32,920 nucleotides of DNA, from positions 1-32,920 of the forward strand of contig DASWFO010000057.1 of NCBI GenBank assembly GCA_036394195.1, in the 5' to 3' direction. This document shows positions 10,770 to 18,316 of this stretch, in pieces. This DNA comes from DATJPD01 sp036394195. GTDB taxonomy: Bacteria > Pseudomonadota > Alphaproteobacteria > CACIAM-22H2. A model generated the notes under the pieces. The model was not told the origin of the DNA. It worked only from the letters and a program-made list of their open reading frames with translations, and made no database searches. Numbering within the stretch: position 1 is the first letter of the stretch; each line of letters begins with the position of its first letter. A program made the translations under genes and the position numbers.

Positions 10770-10807
10770 GCGGAGATCGCCTGAACGGCGATCTCCGCTT
10801 TTTTCTT
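10770..10807 (+). terminator. Rho-independent terminator after pnp
   Basis: A perfect 12-bp stem pairs GCGGAGATCGCC (10770-10781) with its complement (10787-10798) around a TGAAC loop, followed by TTTTTTCTT. It marks the end of the rimP-pnp operon. Confidence 0.93.
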
Positions 10808-10819
10808 AAGAGCGCGGTC

Positions 10820-11554
10820 ATGCCCGGGCTGAGCATCCCGCGGATCATCGGCCATCGCGGGGCCAAGGCCACCGCGCCGGAAAACACACTGGCCGGCATC
10901 CGCCAAGCCAAGCGCGAAGGCGCGGCTTGGGTCGAGATCGATGTCAGGCTGACGGCCGATGGGCATCCCGTCCTAATGCACGACGAGACGCTGGACCGGA
11001 CCACCAGCGGCCGCGGCCCGGTGCGCGTCGCCACGCTCGACGAGATCAAGCGCCTCGACGGTGGCGTGCGGTTTGGCCCGGCTTGGGAGGGCGAGCCCGT
11101 GCCGACCCTGGTCGAAGCGCTTGCCGTCTTCGCCGAGCTCGACCTGGGGTTCAACCTTGAGATCAAACCCTGTCCGGGCCGCGAGACCGAGACCGCGCGA
11201 ATCGCGGTCGACGTGGTCCGCCAGCTGTGGTCGGCGGATCGGCCAGTGCCGGTCATCTCGAGCTTTAGCGAGGCTGCGCTGATGGCCGCCCGGACGGCCG
11301 CACCGGCTCTGCCCCGGGGCTATCTCGTCAAGGCGTTGCCGGCCGCCTGGAAGCAGGAGGTCGAGCAGCTCGATTGCGCGACCGTGCACGTCAGCTGGCG
11401 GAAGCTCACCCCTACCCAGGTCCGAGCGGTCAAGGCGGCGGGTCTGCCTCTGCTCGTGTGGACGGTGAACGAGGTGCCGCGGGCGCGCGCGCTCCTGAGC
11501 TGGGGGGTCGACGGCGTCATCACCGACTGCCCGGCCCGCCTGGCTGGTTTGTAA
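10820..11554 (+). CDS. ugpQ: Glycerophosphodiester phosphodiesterase (UgpQ/GlpQ family)
   Basis: The 244-residue cytosolic-type enzyme has no signal peptide. It hydrolyses glycerophosphodiesters from phospholipid turnover to glycerol-3-phosphate and an alcohol. The GDPD TIM-barrel signatures are clear: HRGA with the first catalytic His at about 12, APENT, E39-x-D41 metal ligands in VEIDVRLTADGHPVLMHD with the second His at about 54, LDRTT, FNLEIKP, and the final VDGVITDCP. The length matches UgpQ. It stands alone between two terminator-like structures, so it is probably monocistronic. The substrate cannot be read from sequence. Confidence 0.9.
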   Translation: MPGLSIPRIIGHRGAKATAPENTLAGIRQAKREGAAWVEIDVRLTADGHPVLMHDETLDRTTSGRGPVRVATLDEIKRLDGGVRFGPAWEGEPVPTLVEALAVFAELDLGFNLEIKPCPGRETETARIAVDVVRQLWSADRPVPVISSFSEAALMAARTAAPALPRGYLVKALPAAWKQEVEQLDCATVHVSWRKLTPTQVRAVKAAGLPLLVWTVNEVPRARALLSWGVDGVITDCPARLAGL

Positions 11555-11580
11555 CCGCCTGCGGCGGCTCAGCCTTTTTT
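11555..11580 (+). terminator. Probable terminator after the glycerophosphodiesterase
   Basis: CCGCC (11555-11559) pairs with GGCGG (11563-11567). An outer GGCTG/CAGCC pairing (11542-11546 with 11570-11574) encloses it and leads into six Ts at 11575-11580. It is weaker than the pnp terminator, but position and T-tract fit. Confidence 0.6.
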
Positions 11581-11591
11581 AACCCTTCCGA

Positions 11592-11630
11592 GGCACCCCC
11601 GGCGAAATAGTCTTTTCGCGTCGGGGTGCC
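11592..11630. repeat. Long inverted repeat / hairpin upstream of the nitronate-monooxygenase-like gene
   Basis: GGCACCCC (11592-11599) pairs with GGGGTGCC (11623-11630). Inside it GCGAAA (11602-11607) pairs with TTTCGC (11614-11619). No T-tract follows on either strand, so it is not an ordinary terminator. It ends 8 bases before a TATAAT box and could be a protein-binding or mRNA structure. Confidence 0.6.
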
Positions 11631-11637
11631 GTCCGTC

Positions 11638-11650
11638 TATAATGATTATA
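11638..11650 (+). promoter_or_regulatory. Palindromic TATAAT -10 box (candidate leaderless promoter/operator)
   Basis: TATAAT-G-ATTATA is a perfect 13-base palindrome whose left half is a consensus -10 hexamer. The distance from TATAAT to the ATG at 11650 is 6 nt. No good -35 box is visible upstream (TTCGCG at 17-nt spacing). The symmetry would allow binding of a dimeric regulator over the -10 region. Confidence 0.5.
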
Positions 11651-11700
11651 TGATGACTCAGGCCGCGGTTCTGGGCGGACGGAATCGCCCGGCGGCCTGA
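11650..11700 (+). other. Short open frame (16 codons) starting at a predicted leaderless ATG
   Basis: ATG ATG at 11650-11655 opens a frame of 16 codons ending at TGA 11698-11700. It lies 6 nt after the palindromic TATAAT box. The adjacent frame then stays open into the nitronate-monooxygenase-like gene, whose apparent GTG start (11757) has no Shine-Dalgarno. It may be a leader peptide, the true N-terminus of that gene separated by a one-base error, or chance. Confidence 0.3.
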
Positions 11701-11756
11701 ACGCGCGGGCGCCGGCGGCGGCCCGCGCCCATCTCAACCAATACGACGGAACGCTG

Positions 11757-13154
<1,398 letters not shown>

Positions 13155-13172
13155 GCGCCAAGCGCCACACTC

Positions 13173-14531
13173 TCAGGTTTCGATCTGCAGGGCGGTGAAC
13201 ATGGCATCGACCGTGGCGGAACGGTCGAGCGCCCAGATGCTCTCTGCCGCCCGGGCTAGGCTGTCGGCCCCCAGCGTTCCCCCGGCGAGGGCGAGAAACT
13301 TTTCGACCACCGCGTCGTCGCCGAGCGGGCAATCGTGGTGACCCGGCGGATTGTCCAGAGCCGCGATCCGCGTTGATCCGCCGCGCTCAGCGATTTCGAT
13401 CCGGCACGGAAATCCGCGCGGGAAGCGGGCGGTCAGGCTCTGGTCCTCGCGGACCACGATCTTGTCGGCCATCGCCAGGACTTTTGGATCGCTGAGGCGA
13501 TGCGGGGCGAATATGTCGTCGCTGAACCGCCCGTCGGCGAGCACCGCCGCCACCATATAGGGCAGGCTGTGATCGGCGGTCTCGCGCGTCTTGGGGCGCC
13601 AGCGCTCCGCCCCGCGGCCGATTCCGTTCGCGGCATGGGCGTAGGTATGAATGGTCACCGACTCGATCGCCGTGGGATCGATCTGGCGCCGGAGCTCGAG
13701 GGCCGCGAAGATCGGTCCCTGCGCGTGATACTCGGCAGCCAGCGACTTCATGTCCGCTTCCAGGATGCGGAAGGCGCCGCCGGCCGGCGCGAGCGGCGGC
13801 AGCTCGAACGCGCCGATCAGGTCGGCAAGCCCATGCCGGCCGGTGAACGCGTGCGTCGGGCCGGTCATGCCGGCCTCTGCCAGGGCGGCGGCGGCGATAC
13901 CGGCGCGCGCGGCCTCGCCGGCCGAGGCGCCTTTCCACATCGAGAGCTCGCCGTGGCGGACCACCTCGAGCGGCAGAAACGACGCCACCGAGATGGCGAT
14001 CGCGTTGGCGATCCGGGTGCGGTCGAGCCGCAGCAGCTTGGCGCCGGCGGCGGCCGTGCCGACCGCGACGTAAAACACGTGGTCGAGGCCTTTGTCGATC
14101 AGCCGCAGGCCGTGAAATAGCGCATGATGGATCTCGTAGGCTAGAACGGTCGCGGTGATCGCGGCCCGGCCGTCGACCTTGGCGGCGCTGGCGAGCGCCA
14201 GCAGCGGCAGGATGGCGTCGCTCGGATGGCCGCCGCCGCCCGGATAGCAATCATTGGCGTCGAGATAACGGGTCATGGTCCCGTTCGCGAGCGCTGCGAG
14301 CTCGGGCAGGGTGCGGACGGCGGTACCGAGGATCGGCGCACCGCCGGCCAGGCGGGCACGCGATGCGATGGCGCGGGCGATCCGGCTGGGCTCGGCGTCA
14401 AAGGCCCCGAGACCGCACCCCAACGTATCGATGATCCGCCGCTTGGCCTCGTGGACGGCGGCCCCGGGAAGGGCCTCGAAGGCGAGCCGGTCGGCGTAAT
14501 CAGCGAGGCGGCCGACGATCGAATCGGTCAT
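13173..14531 (-). CDS. MmgE/PrpD family protein
   Basis: The 452-residue cytosolic protein belongs to the MmgE/PrpD family (2-methylcitrate dehydratase and relatives such as cis-aconitate decarboxylase). Visible family features are AKRRIIDTLGCGLGAF near the N-terminus, NGTMTRYLDANDCY (about 88-101) with the GGGGHPSDAILPLLALA segment, the central LSMWKGASAGEAARAGIAAA, YHAQGPIFAALELR, and DHSLPYMVAAVLADG in the lid domain. The length matches the family. There are no prp genes nearby, so the substrate is undetermined; it could act on methylcitrate or another hydroxy-acid. The start codon at 14531 gives a canonical N-terminus. It is divergent from irr across 118 bases. Confidence 0.88.
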   Translation of the reverse strand: MTDSIVGRLADYADRLAFEALPGAAVHEAKRRIIDTLGCGLGAFDAEPSRIARAIASRARLAGGAPILGTAVRTLPELAALANGTMTRYLDANDCYPGGGGHPSDAILPLLALASAAKVDGRAAITATVLAYEIHHALFHGLRLIDKGLDHVFYVAVGTAAAGAKLLRLDRTRIANAIAISVASFLPLEVVRHGELSMWKGASAGEAARAGIAAAALAEAGMTGPTHAFTGRHGLADLIGAFELPPLAPAGGAFRILEADMKSLAAEYHAQGPIFAALELRRQIDPTAIESVTIHTYAHAANGIGRGAERWRPKTRETADHSLPYMVAAVLADGRFSDDIFAPHRLSDPKVLAMADKIVVREDQSLTARFPRGFPCRIEIAERGGSTRIAALDNPPGHHDCPLGDDAVVEKFLALAGGTLGADSLARAAESIWALDRSATVDAMFTALQIET

Positions 14532-14568
14532 TGGCGTGAACGGGCGGCTTTGAAGGGCCGGGTCATAA

Positions 14569-14585
14569 ATTTTAACCGTTCCAGA
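14569..14585. promoter_or_regulatory. Degenerate iron-control-element-like site upstream of irr
   Basis: Aligned to the 17-base core at 15106-15122, this stretch matches at 12 positions, including the contiguous AACCGTTC and a terminal AGA. The left arm is poor, so it is at best a half-site. It lies 65 bases before irr and 38 bases upstream of the divergent MmgE/PrpD start, where autoregulation could act. Confidence 0.3.
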
Positions 14586-14623
14586 ATACCGCGCATCGAT
14601 CTGCCAGACAGGCTTTTATTTTC

Positions 14624-14642
14624 GGCCATACTGGCCTATATC
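14624..14642 (+). promoter_or_regulatory. Inverted repeat and -10-like box immediately before irr
   Basis: GGCCA-TAC-TGGCC (14624-14636) is a perfect dyad. It directly precedes TATATC (14637-14642), a 4-of-6 -10 match located 7 nt before the irr ATG. No Shine-Dalgarno is present, so a short or leaderless mRNA is possible. Confidence 0.35.
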
Positions 14643-14649
14643 AAGCTTC

Positions 14650-15069
14650 ATGACGACGATTCGTCCTTATACCAAGGCGCTGGACGGGCTGAAGGCGGCG
14701 GGCCTCCGCCCGACCCGGCAGCGGCTCGGCCTGGGTCGCCTACTGTTCGAGGGCGGCGATCGTCACGTCACGGCTGAACAGCTTCATGCCCAAGCGGCGG
14801 CGGCCGGGCTCCGTGTCTCGCTCGCCACCGTCTACAACACGCTCAATCAGTTCAGCACAGCCGGCCTTCTGCGCGAGGTCGTGGTCGAATCGGGCCGCTC
14901 CTATTTCGACACCAATACCTCCGATCACCACCACTTCTTCTTCGAAGGCTCGGGCGACCTCCAGGACATTCCCGGCGAGCAGGTCAAGGTCTCGGACATT
15001 CCTGAAGCCCCCGCCGGCACCCAGGTTGCGCGCGTCGACGTCATCGTCCGCGTCCGCTCGGGCCGCTGA
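14650..15069 (+). CDS. irr: Fur-family iron response regulator Irr
   Basis: The 139-residue protein has the Fur-family winged helix (LRPTRQRL...TAEQLHAQA...SLATVYNTLNQFSTAGLL, about 19-75), then YFDTNTSDHHHFF with the His triplet at 93-95 that marks Irr and its heme/metal site. Irr is the alphaproteobacterial repressor/activator that accumulates under iron limitation and binds iron control elements. The Bradyrhizobium-type N-terminal heme motif with Cys-Pro is absent, and the protein has no cysteine at all. Downstream is a perfect ICE-containing palindrome and a rubrerythrin operon, which makes a local regulator-target pair likely. The alternative call is a PerR-like Fur protein; the DHHHFF context and the ICE favour Irr. 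Confidence 0.85.
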   Translation: MTTIRPYTKALDGLKAAGLRPTRQRLGLGRLLFEGGDRHVTAEQLHAQAAAAGLRVSLATVYNTLNQFSTAGLLREVVVESGRSYFDTNTSDHHHFFFEGSGDLQDIPGEQVKVSDIPEAPAGTQVARVDVIVRVRSGR

Positions 15070-15102
15070 TTTCCTCAACACACCCGGTCGAGTAGCGTCT
15101 GG

Positions 15103-15125
15103 TAGTCTAGAACCGTTCTAGACTA
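15103..15125. promoter_or_regulatory. Iron control element (Irr box) upstream of rubrerythrin
   Basis: Two perfect 11-base arms (15103-15113 and 15115-15125) flank one central base. The inner 17 bases, TCTAGAACCGTTCTAGA, follow the published ICE layout TTTAGAA-N3-TTCTAAA with one symmetric substitution per arm (two in total: T to C on the left, A to G on the right). The dyad ends exactly where a TTGACG -35 box begins (15126), so a bound dimer would block RNA polymerase. It lies 34 bases after the irr stop. Confidence 0.85.
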
Positions 15126-15156
15126 TTGACGTAGGCATTGAGTTGGTGGATATTCT
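15126..15156 (+). promoter_or_regulatory. Promoter of the rubrerythrin operon
   Basis: TTGACG (15126-15131) is a 5-of-6 -35 box. The -10 is either GATATT (15149-15154, 17-nt spacer, 4 of 6) or TATTCT (15151-15156, 19-nt spacer, 4 of 6). The ICE palindrome immediately abuts the -35, giving a simple repression geometry. Confidence 0.65.
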
Positions 15157-15168
15157 CCGTGGAGGAGA

Positions 15169-15186
15169 GAGCCCTCAAACGGGCTC
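15169..15186 (+). other. Hairpin in the rubrerythrin mRNA leader
   Basis: GAGCCC (15169-15174) pairs with GGGCTC (15181-15186) around TCAAAC. It sits in a leader of roughly 100 bases before the rubrerythrin start. There is no T-tract beyond four Cs, so it is not a terminator. Confidence 0.45.
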
Positions 15187-15265
15187 CCCCGGCCTTGTGC
15201 ACCACACGGGGTGTAACAGCAGGCCCGAGACCCAGTCCCGGCTCTGCGGATTTGAGGAGATGACA

Positions 15266-15688
15266 ATGGCAAAGCTCAAGGGAACGAAGACCGAGGAGAA
15301 TCTCAAGGCTGCATTCGCCGGCGAGAGTCAGGCGAACCGCCGCTATCTTTATTTCGCCCAAAAGGCGGACGTGGAGGGCTACAACGATGTCGCCGCCGTG
15401 TTCCGTTCGACCGCCGAAGGCGAGACCGGCCACGCGCATGGCCATCTCGAATTCCTCGAAGAAGTCGGCGACCCCGCCACCGGTGAGCCGATCGGCAGCA
15501 CCTCGCAGAACCTGAAGGCGGCGATCGCCGGCGAGACGCACGAGTACACAGACATGTACCCGGGCATGGCGAAGACCGCCCGCGGCGAAGGCTTCAGCGA
15601 GATCGCCGACTGGTTTGAGACCTTGGCGAAGGCCGAGAAGTCGCACGCCGGCAAGTTCACCAAGACGCTGAACGAGCTGCCGAAGTAA
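15266..15688 (+). CDS. rbr: Rubrerythrin (diiron domain only)
   Basis: The 140-residue ferritin-like diiron protein reduces peroxide in rubrerythrin-type systems. All expected ligands are visible: E20, E53 and H56 (EGETGH), E90 and E93 (GETHEY), E124 and H127 (AEKSH). The usual C-terminal rubredoxin domain is missing and there is no cysteine, so electrons must come from a partner. The start at 15266 (MAKLKGTKTEENL) has GAGGAG 6 nt upstream; ATG 15260 touches that ribosome site, and a longer frame from 15143 would read the promoter leader. It is first in an operon with an Fe-S protein and DUF3501, behind an ICE. Confidence 0.93.
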   Translation: MAKLKGTKTEENLKAAFAGESQANRRYLYFAQKADVEGYNDVAAVFRSTAEGETGHAHGHLEFLEEVGDPATGEPIGSTSQNLKAAIAGETHEYTDMYPGMAKTARGEGFSEIADWFETLAKAEKSHAGKFTKTLNELPK

Positions 15689-15711
15689 GCAGCGCTTCGG
15701 CCGACCGCAGA

Positions 15712-15753
15712 GCACGCGGAAGCGCGCCGCAATCCGGCGCTCCCTCCGCGTGC
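15712..15753 (+). other. Large intercistronic stem-loop between rubrerythrin and the Fe-S protein gene
   Basis: GCACGCGGA (15712-15720) pairs perfectly with TCCGCGTGC (15745-15753). AGCGC (15721-15725) pairs with GCGCT (15737-15741), with a CCC bulge on one side. The total is 14 pairs. No T-tract follows, so it probably works as an mRNA-stability, processing or attenuation element, not as a full terminator. Confidence 0.7.
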
Positions 15754-15778
15754 CTTGCGGATCAGTCCGGATCACATC

Positions 15779-17134
15779 ATGCGCGAAGGCAGCCTGGACG
15801 CGCCGGTCCGCCATCCGATCGAGTGGCGGAGCCCGGATTTTTGGGACGAGGCGAGGCTCGACGCCGAGCTGCGGCGGGTGTTCGACATCTGCCACGGCTG
15901 CCGTCGCTGCTTCAATCTCTGCGAGTCCTTTCCGCGCCTGTTCGATCTCGTCGACGCAACACCGTCGGGCATGGTCGAGGAGGTGAAGAGCGAATCTTTC
16001 GGGCCGGTGGTCGATGCCTGCACGCTCTGCGACATGTGCTTCATGACCAAATGCCCGTACGTTCCGCCGCATCAGTTCAATGTCGATTTCCCGCACCTGA
16101 TGCTGCGCGCCCGCGCCGTCGGCGCGAAGAAGAACGGAATTCCTTTTGCCGAGCGGGAGCTCACCAAGACCGATCGCAACGGCAAGCTCGCAAGCACCGT
16201 AGCGCCGCTCGCGAACTGGGCCAGCGATGAGAAGAACAAGCTCACCCGCCCGCCGCTGGCGGCGCTGACCGGTATCGATCGCGAGGCGCGGCTTCCGAAG
16301 TTCCACGGCAAGACCTTCGCGCTGCGCGCCAAGCACAACCCGCCGCCGGTCAACGCCAGCGGGCCCGCCAAGGGCCGCAAGGCGGCGCTCTATGCCACCT
16401 GCTTCGTCAACTACAATAATCCGAGCGTGGGCGAAGCGATCCAGGCGGTTCTCGCCCATAACGGCGTCGAGACCCAGGTCGTCTACCCGCGCTGCTGCGG
16501 CATGCCGCAGCTGGAGCACGCCGAATTCGAAAAGGTGGCGGAGAGCGCCAAGGCGGTCGCCGCCGAGTTTTCGCCGCTGATCGACCAGGGCTACGACGTG
16601 GTGGCTCTGGTGCCCTCTTGCGCCCTTATGCTGAAATTCGAATGGCCGCTGATCGTGCCGGACGACCCGCTGGTCAAGAAGCTGGCGGCGGCGACATTCG
16701 ATGCCAGCGAATACGTCGTCGATATCGCCAAGCGCCACGGGCTGGCGCCGGGGCTGAAGGGGCTCGACGGCGGCGTGTCGATGCACCTCGCCTGTCATGC
16801 CCGGGCCCAGAACATGGGCCCCAAGGCGGCCGAGATGCTGCGGCTGATCCCCGACATCGACATCGCCGTGATCGAGCGCTGCTCGGGTCACGGCGGGTCG
16901 TGGGGAATCATGGAGCAGAACTTCGCGGCTGCGCTGAAGGTGGGCAAGCCGGTCGCGCGCACGGCCGCCAAGAACGGCAAGGCCTATATCGCGTCCGAAT
17001 GCCCGCTGGCCGGCGAGCATATCGTTCAGGGCATCGAGCGGCTCGACGATGAGGAGCGGGCGGAGCTGCCGCGCCGGATCGAGCACTCGATCCACCCGAT
17101 CGAGCTTTTCGCCAAGGCCTACGGGCTGATCTGA
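15779..17134 (+). CDS. GlpC/HdrB-like iron-sulfur protein (two ferredoxin motifs plus CCG domains)
   Basis: The 451-residue soluble protein has no membrane span. Two 4Fe-4S motifs stand at C38-C41-C44-C48 (CHGCRRCFNLC) and C81-C84-C87-C91 (CTLCDMCFMTKCP). Two cysteine-rich CCG-type domains of the HdrB/GlpC class follow, with CCGMPQLEH (C239-C240) and CHARAQNMG (about C339) plus CSGHGG (C368). In the second CCG motif the middle Cys is Ser. Such proteins pass electrons to or from thiols or quinones. Here the neighbours suggest an electron donor for the rubredoxin-less rubrerythrin, which is inference. The ATG at 15779 is preferred to TTG 15755, which abuts the stem-loop. The partner enzyme GlpA/GlpB is not present. 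Confidence 0.85.
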   Translation: MREGSLDAPVRHPIEWRSPDFWDEARLDAELRRVFDICHGCRRCFNLCESFPRLFDLVDATPSGMVEEVKSESFGPVVDACTLCDMCFMTKCPYVPPHQFNVDFPHLMLRARAVGAKKNGIPFAERELTKTDRNGKLASTVAPLANWASDEKNKLTRPPLAALTGIDREARLPKFHGKTFALRAKHNPPPVNASGPAKGRKAALYATCFVNYNNPSVGEAIQAVLAHNGVETQVVYPRCCGMPQLEHAEFEKVAESAKAVAAEFSPLIDQGYDVVALVPSCALMLKFEWPLIVPDDPLVKKLAAATFDASEYVVDIAKRHGLAPGLKGLDGGVSMHLACHARAQNMGPKAAEMLRLIPDIDIAVIERCSGHGGSWGIMEQNFAAALKVGKPVARTAAKNGKAYIASECPLAGEHIVQGIERLDDEERAELPRRIEHSIHPIELFAKAYGLI

Positions 17135-17203
17135 CGGACCTGGATCGGCCGTTCCGCGCGCTTAAATCCCGGGAAGCCCACCCTGTCGAACCCGAAGGCC
17201 GCC

Positions 17204-17794
17204 ATGCCGCAAAAACATCAGATCACCCGCGCCGACATCCTGCCGCCCGACACATACGCCGCCGAACGCAGGAGCCTGCGCCAGGCCGTCATGGAGGTGA
17301 AGCAGCGCCGGCGCATGGAGGTGGGGCCCTTCGCCACGTTCTTCTTCGAGAACTATCAGACGATGTGGCATCAAGTGCATGAGATGCTCTACATCGAAAA
17401 GGGCGGCGAGGCGCAGATCGCCGACGAGCTGTCGGCCTACAACCCGCTGATCCCGAAGGGACGCGAGCTGGTTGCGACGGTCATGCTCGAGATCGAGGAT
17501 CCGGTTCAGCGCGCCGCGACCCTGAAGCGGCTGGGCGGCATCGAGAACAATATGTTCGTGTCCGTCGGCGGCGAGCAGATTCGCGGCCGCCCTGAGGGCG
17601 ACCTCGAGCGCACCAAGGCCGACGGCAAGACGTCGTCCGTGCATTTCGTGCATTTCACGTTCAGTGACGCCGACGTCGCCGCCTTCCGGAACCCCGGGAC
17701 CCAGGTGATCGTCGGGTTCGACCACCCCGAATACGCGCATATGGCCGTGATGCCGGCCGCCACGCGTCAGGCGCTGGCCGAGGATTTCGATTAA
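17204..17794 (+). CDS. DUF3501 family protein
   Basis: This 196-residue cytosolic protein of unknown function matches the DUF3501 family as I remember it. It has an N-terminal ITRADILPPDTYAAERR block, VKQRRRMEVGPFATFFFENYQTMWHQVHEMLYIEKG, an AYNPLIPKGRELVATVMLEIED segment, and a C-terminal SSVHFVHF...VIVGFDHPEYAHMAVM. It has no cysteine, transmembrane segment or signal peptide. Conserved His and Glu residues (Trp-His-x-x-His-Glu, about residues 51-57) could bind metal, but that is speculation. It is the third gene of the rubrerythrin operon, 69 bases after the Fe-S protein, and is convergent with the cupin gene. The co-occurrence implies a shared redox or iron role. Confidence 0.8.
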   Translation: MPQKHQITRADILPPDTYAAERRSLRQAVMEVKQRRRMEVGPFATFFFENYQTMWHQVHEMLYIEKGGEAQIADELSAYNPLIPKGRELVATVMLEIEDPVQRAATLKRLGGIENNMFVSVGGEQIRGRPEGDLERTKADGKTSSVHFVHFTFSDADVAAFRNPGTQVIVGFDHPEYAHMAVMPAATRQALAEDFD

Positions 17795-17803
17795 CGCGGG
17801 GCC

Positions 17804-18277
17804 TTAGGGGTGCCGGTGGATCGGGTCGACCCACGGCACCGATTCAGGCTTCTCGGCCGGTGTGATGTCGAGATTGACCACGACAGGCTCCTGGTCGCTG
17901 CGAATCACCACGCATTCCAGGCTGTCGCTGGAGCTGGCGTTGATCTCCTGGTGCGGCACGTAGGGCGGCACATAGATGAAGTCGCCCGGTCCGGCCTCGG
18001 CGACGAATTGCAGGCGGTCGCCCCAGCGCATGCGGGCGCGGCCGCGCAGGACGTAGATCACGCTTTCCAGGGCCCCGTGGTGATGGGCGCCGGTCTTGGC
18101 ATTGGCATTGATTTTAACGGTTCCGGCCCAGATCTTCTGGGCGCCGACCCGGGCGAAATTGATCGCCGCCGCGCGCGACATGCCGGGCGTCTGCGGCGTG
18201 TTGGTGTCGAGACTGTCCGCGGGAATCACCCGCACCCCGTCGTGCTTCCAGTCGGTAGGTCTGGGATCGTCCGCCAT
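17804..18277 (-). CDS. Cupin-domain protein
   Basis: The 157-residue single-domain cupin has the first motif GAHHHGALES (H65-H67, E71) and the second motif PGDFIYVPPYVPHQE (H109), a complete 3-His/1-Glu metal set. Conserved flanks (ESVIYVLRGRARMRWGD; SLECVVIRSDQEPVVVNLD) suggest a small-molecule or sensor cupin, but the substrate cannot be assigned. It lies 9 bases from the convergent DUF3501 gene. A consensus TATAAT sits 7 nt before the ATG with an ATGACA -35 at 16 nt, predicting a leaderless transcript; no Shine-Dalgarno is present, which agrees. Confidence 0.85.
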   Translation of the reverse strand: MADDPRPTDWKHDGVRVIPADSLDTNTPQTPGMSRAAAINFARVGAQKIWAGTVKINANAKTGAHHHGALESVIYVLRGRARMRWGDRLQFVAEAGPGDFIYVPPYVPHQEINASSSDSLECVVIRSDQEPVVVNLDITPAEKPESVPWVDPIHRHP

Positions 18278-18284
18278 AAGCGGG

Positions 18285-18312
18285 ATTATAAGGCGGGCCT
18301 CGGCTCTGTCAT
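18285..18312 (-). promoter_or_regulatory. Promoter of the cupin gene, predicted leaderless
   Basis: On the minus strand ATGACA (18312-18307) is a 5-of-6 -35 box, followed by a 16-nt spacer and a perfect TATAAT (18290-18285). The ATG begins 7 nt later at 18277, so transcription should start at or within a base or two of the start codon. Confidence 0.7.
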
Positions 18313-18316
18313 CGTG

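Noticed and set aside
15143..15265. 41-residue N-terminal extension of rubrerythrin
   Set aside because: It translates the promoter and leader, including the -10 region. The ligand numbering (E20, E53, H56) and the GAGGAG site support the start at 15266.
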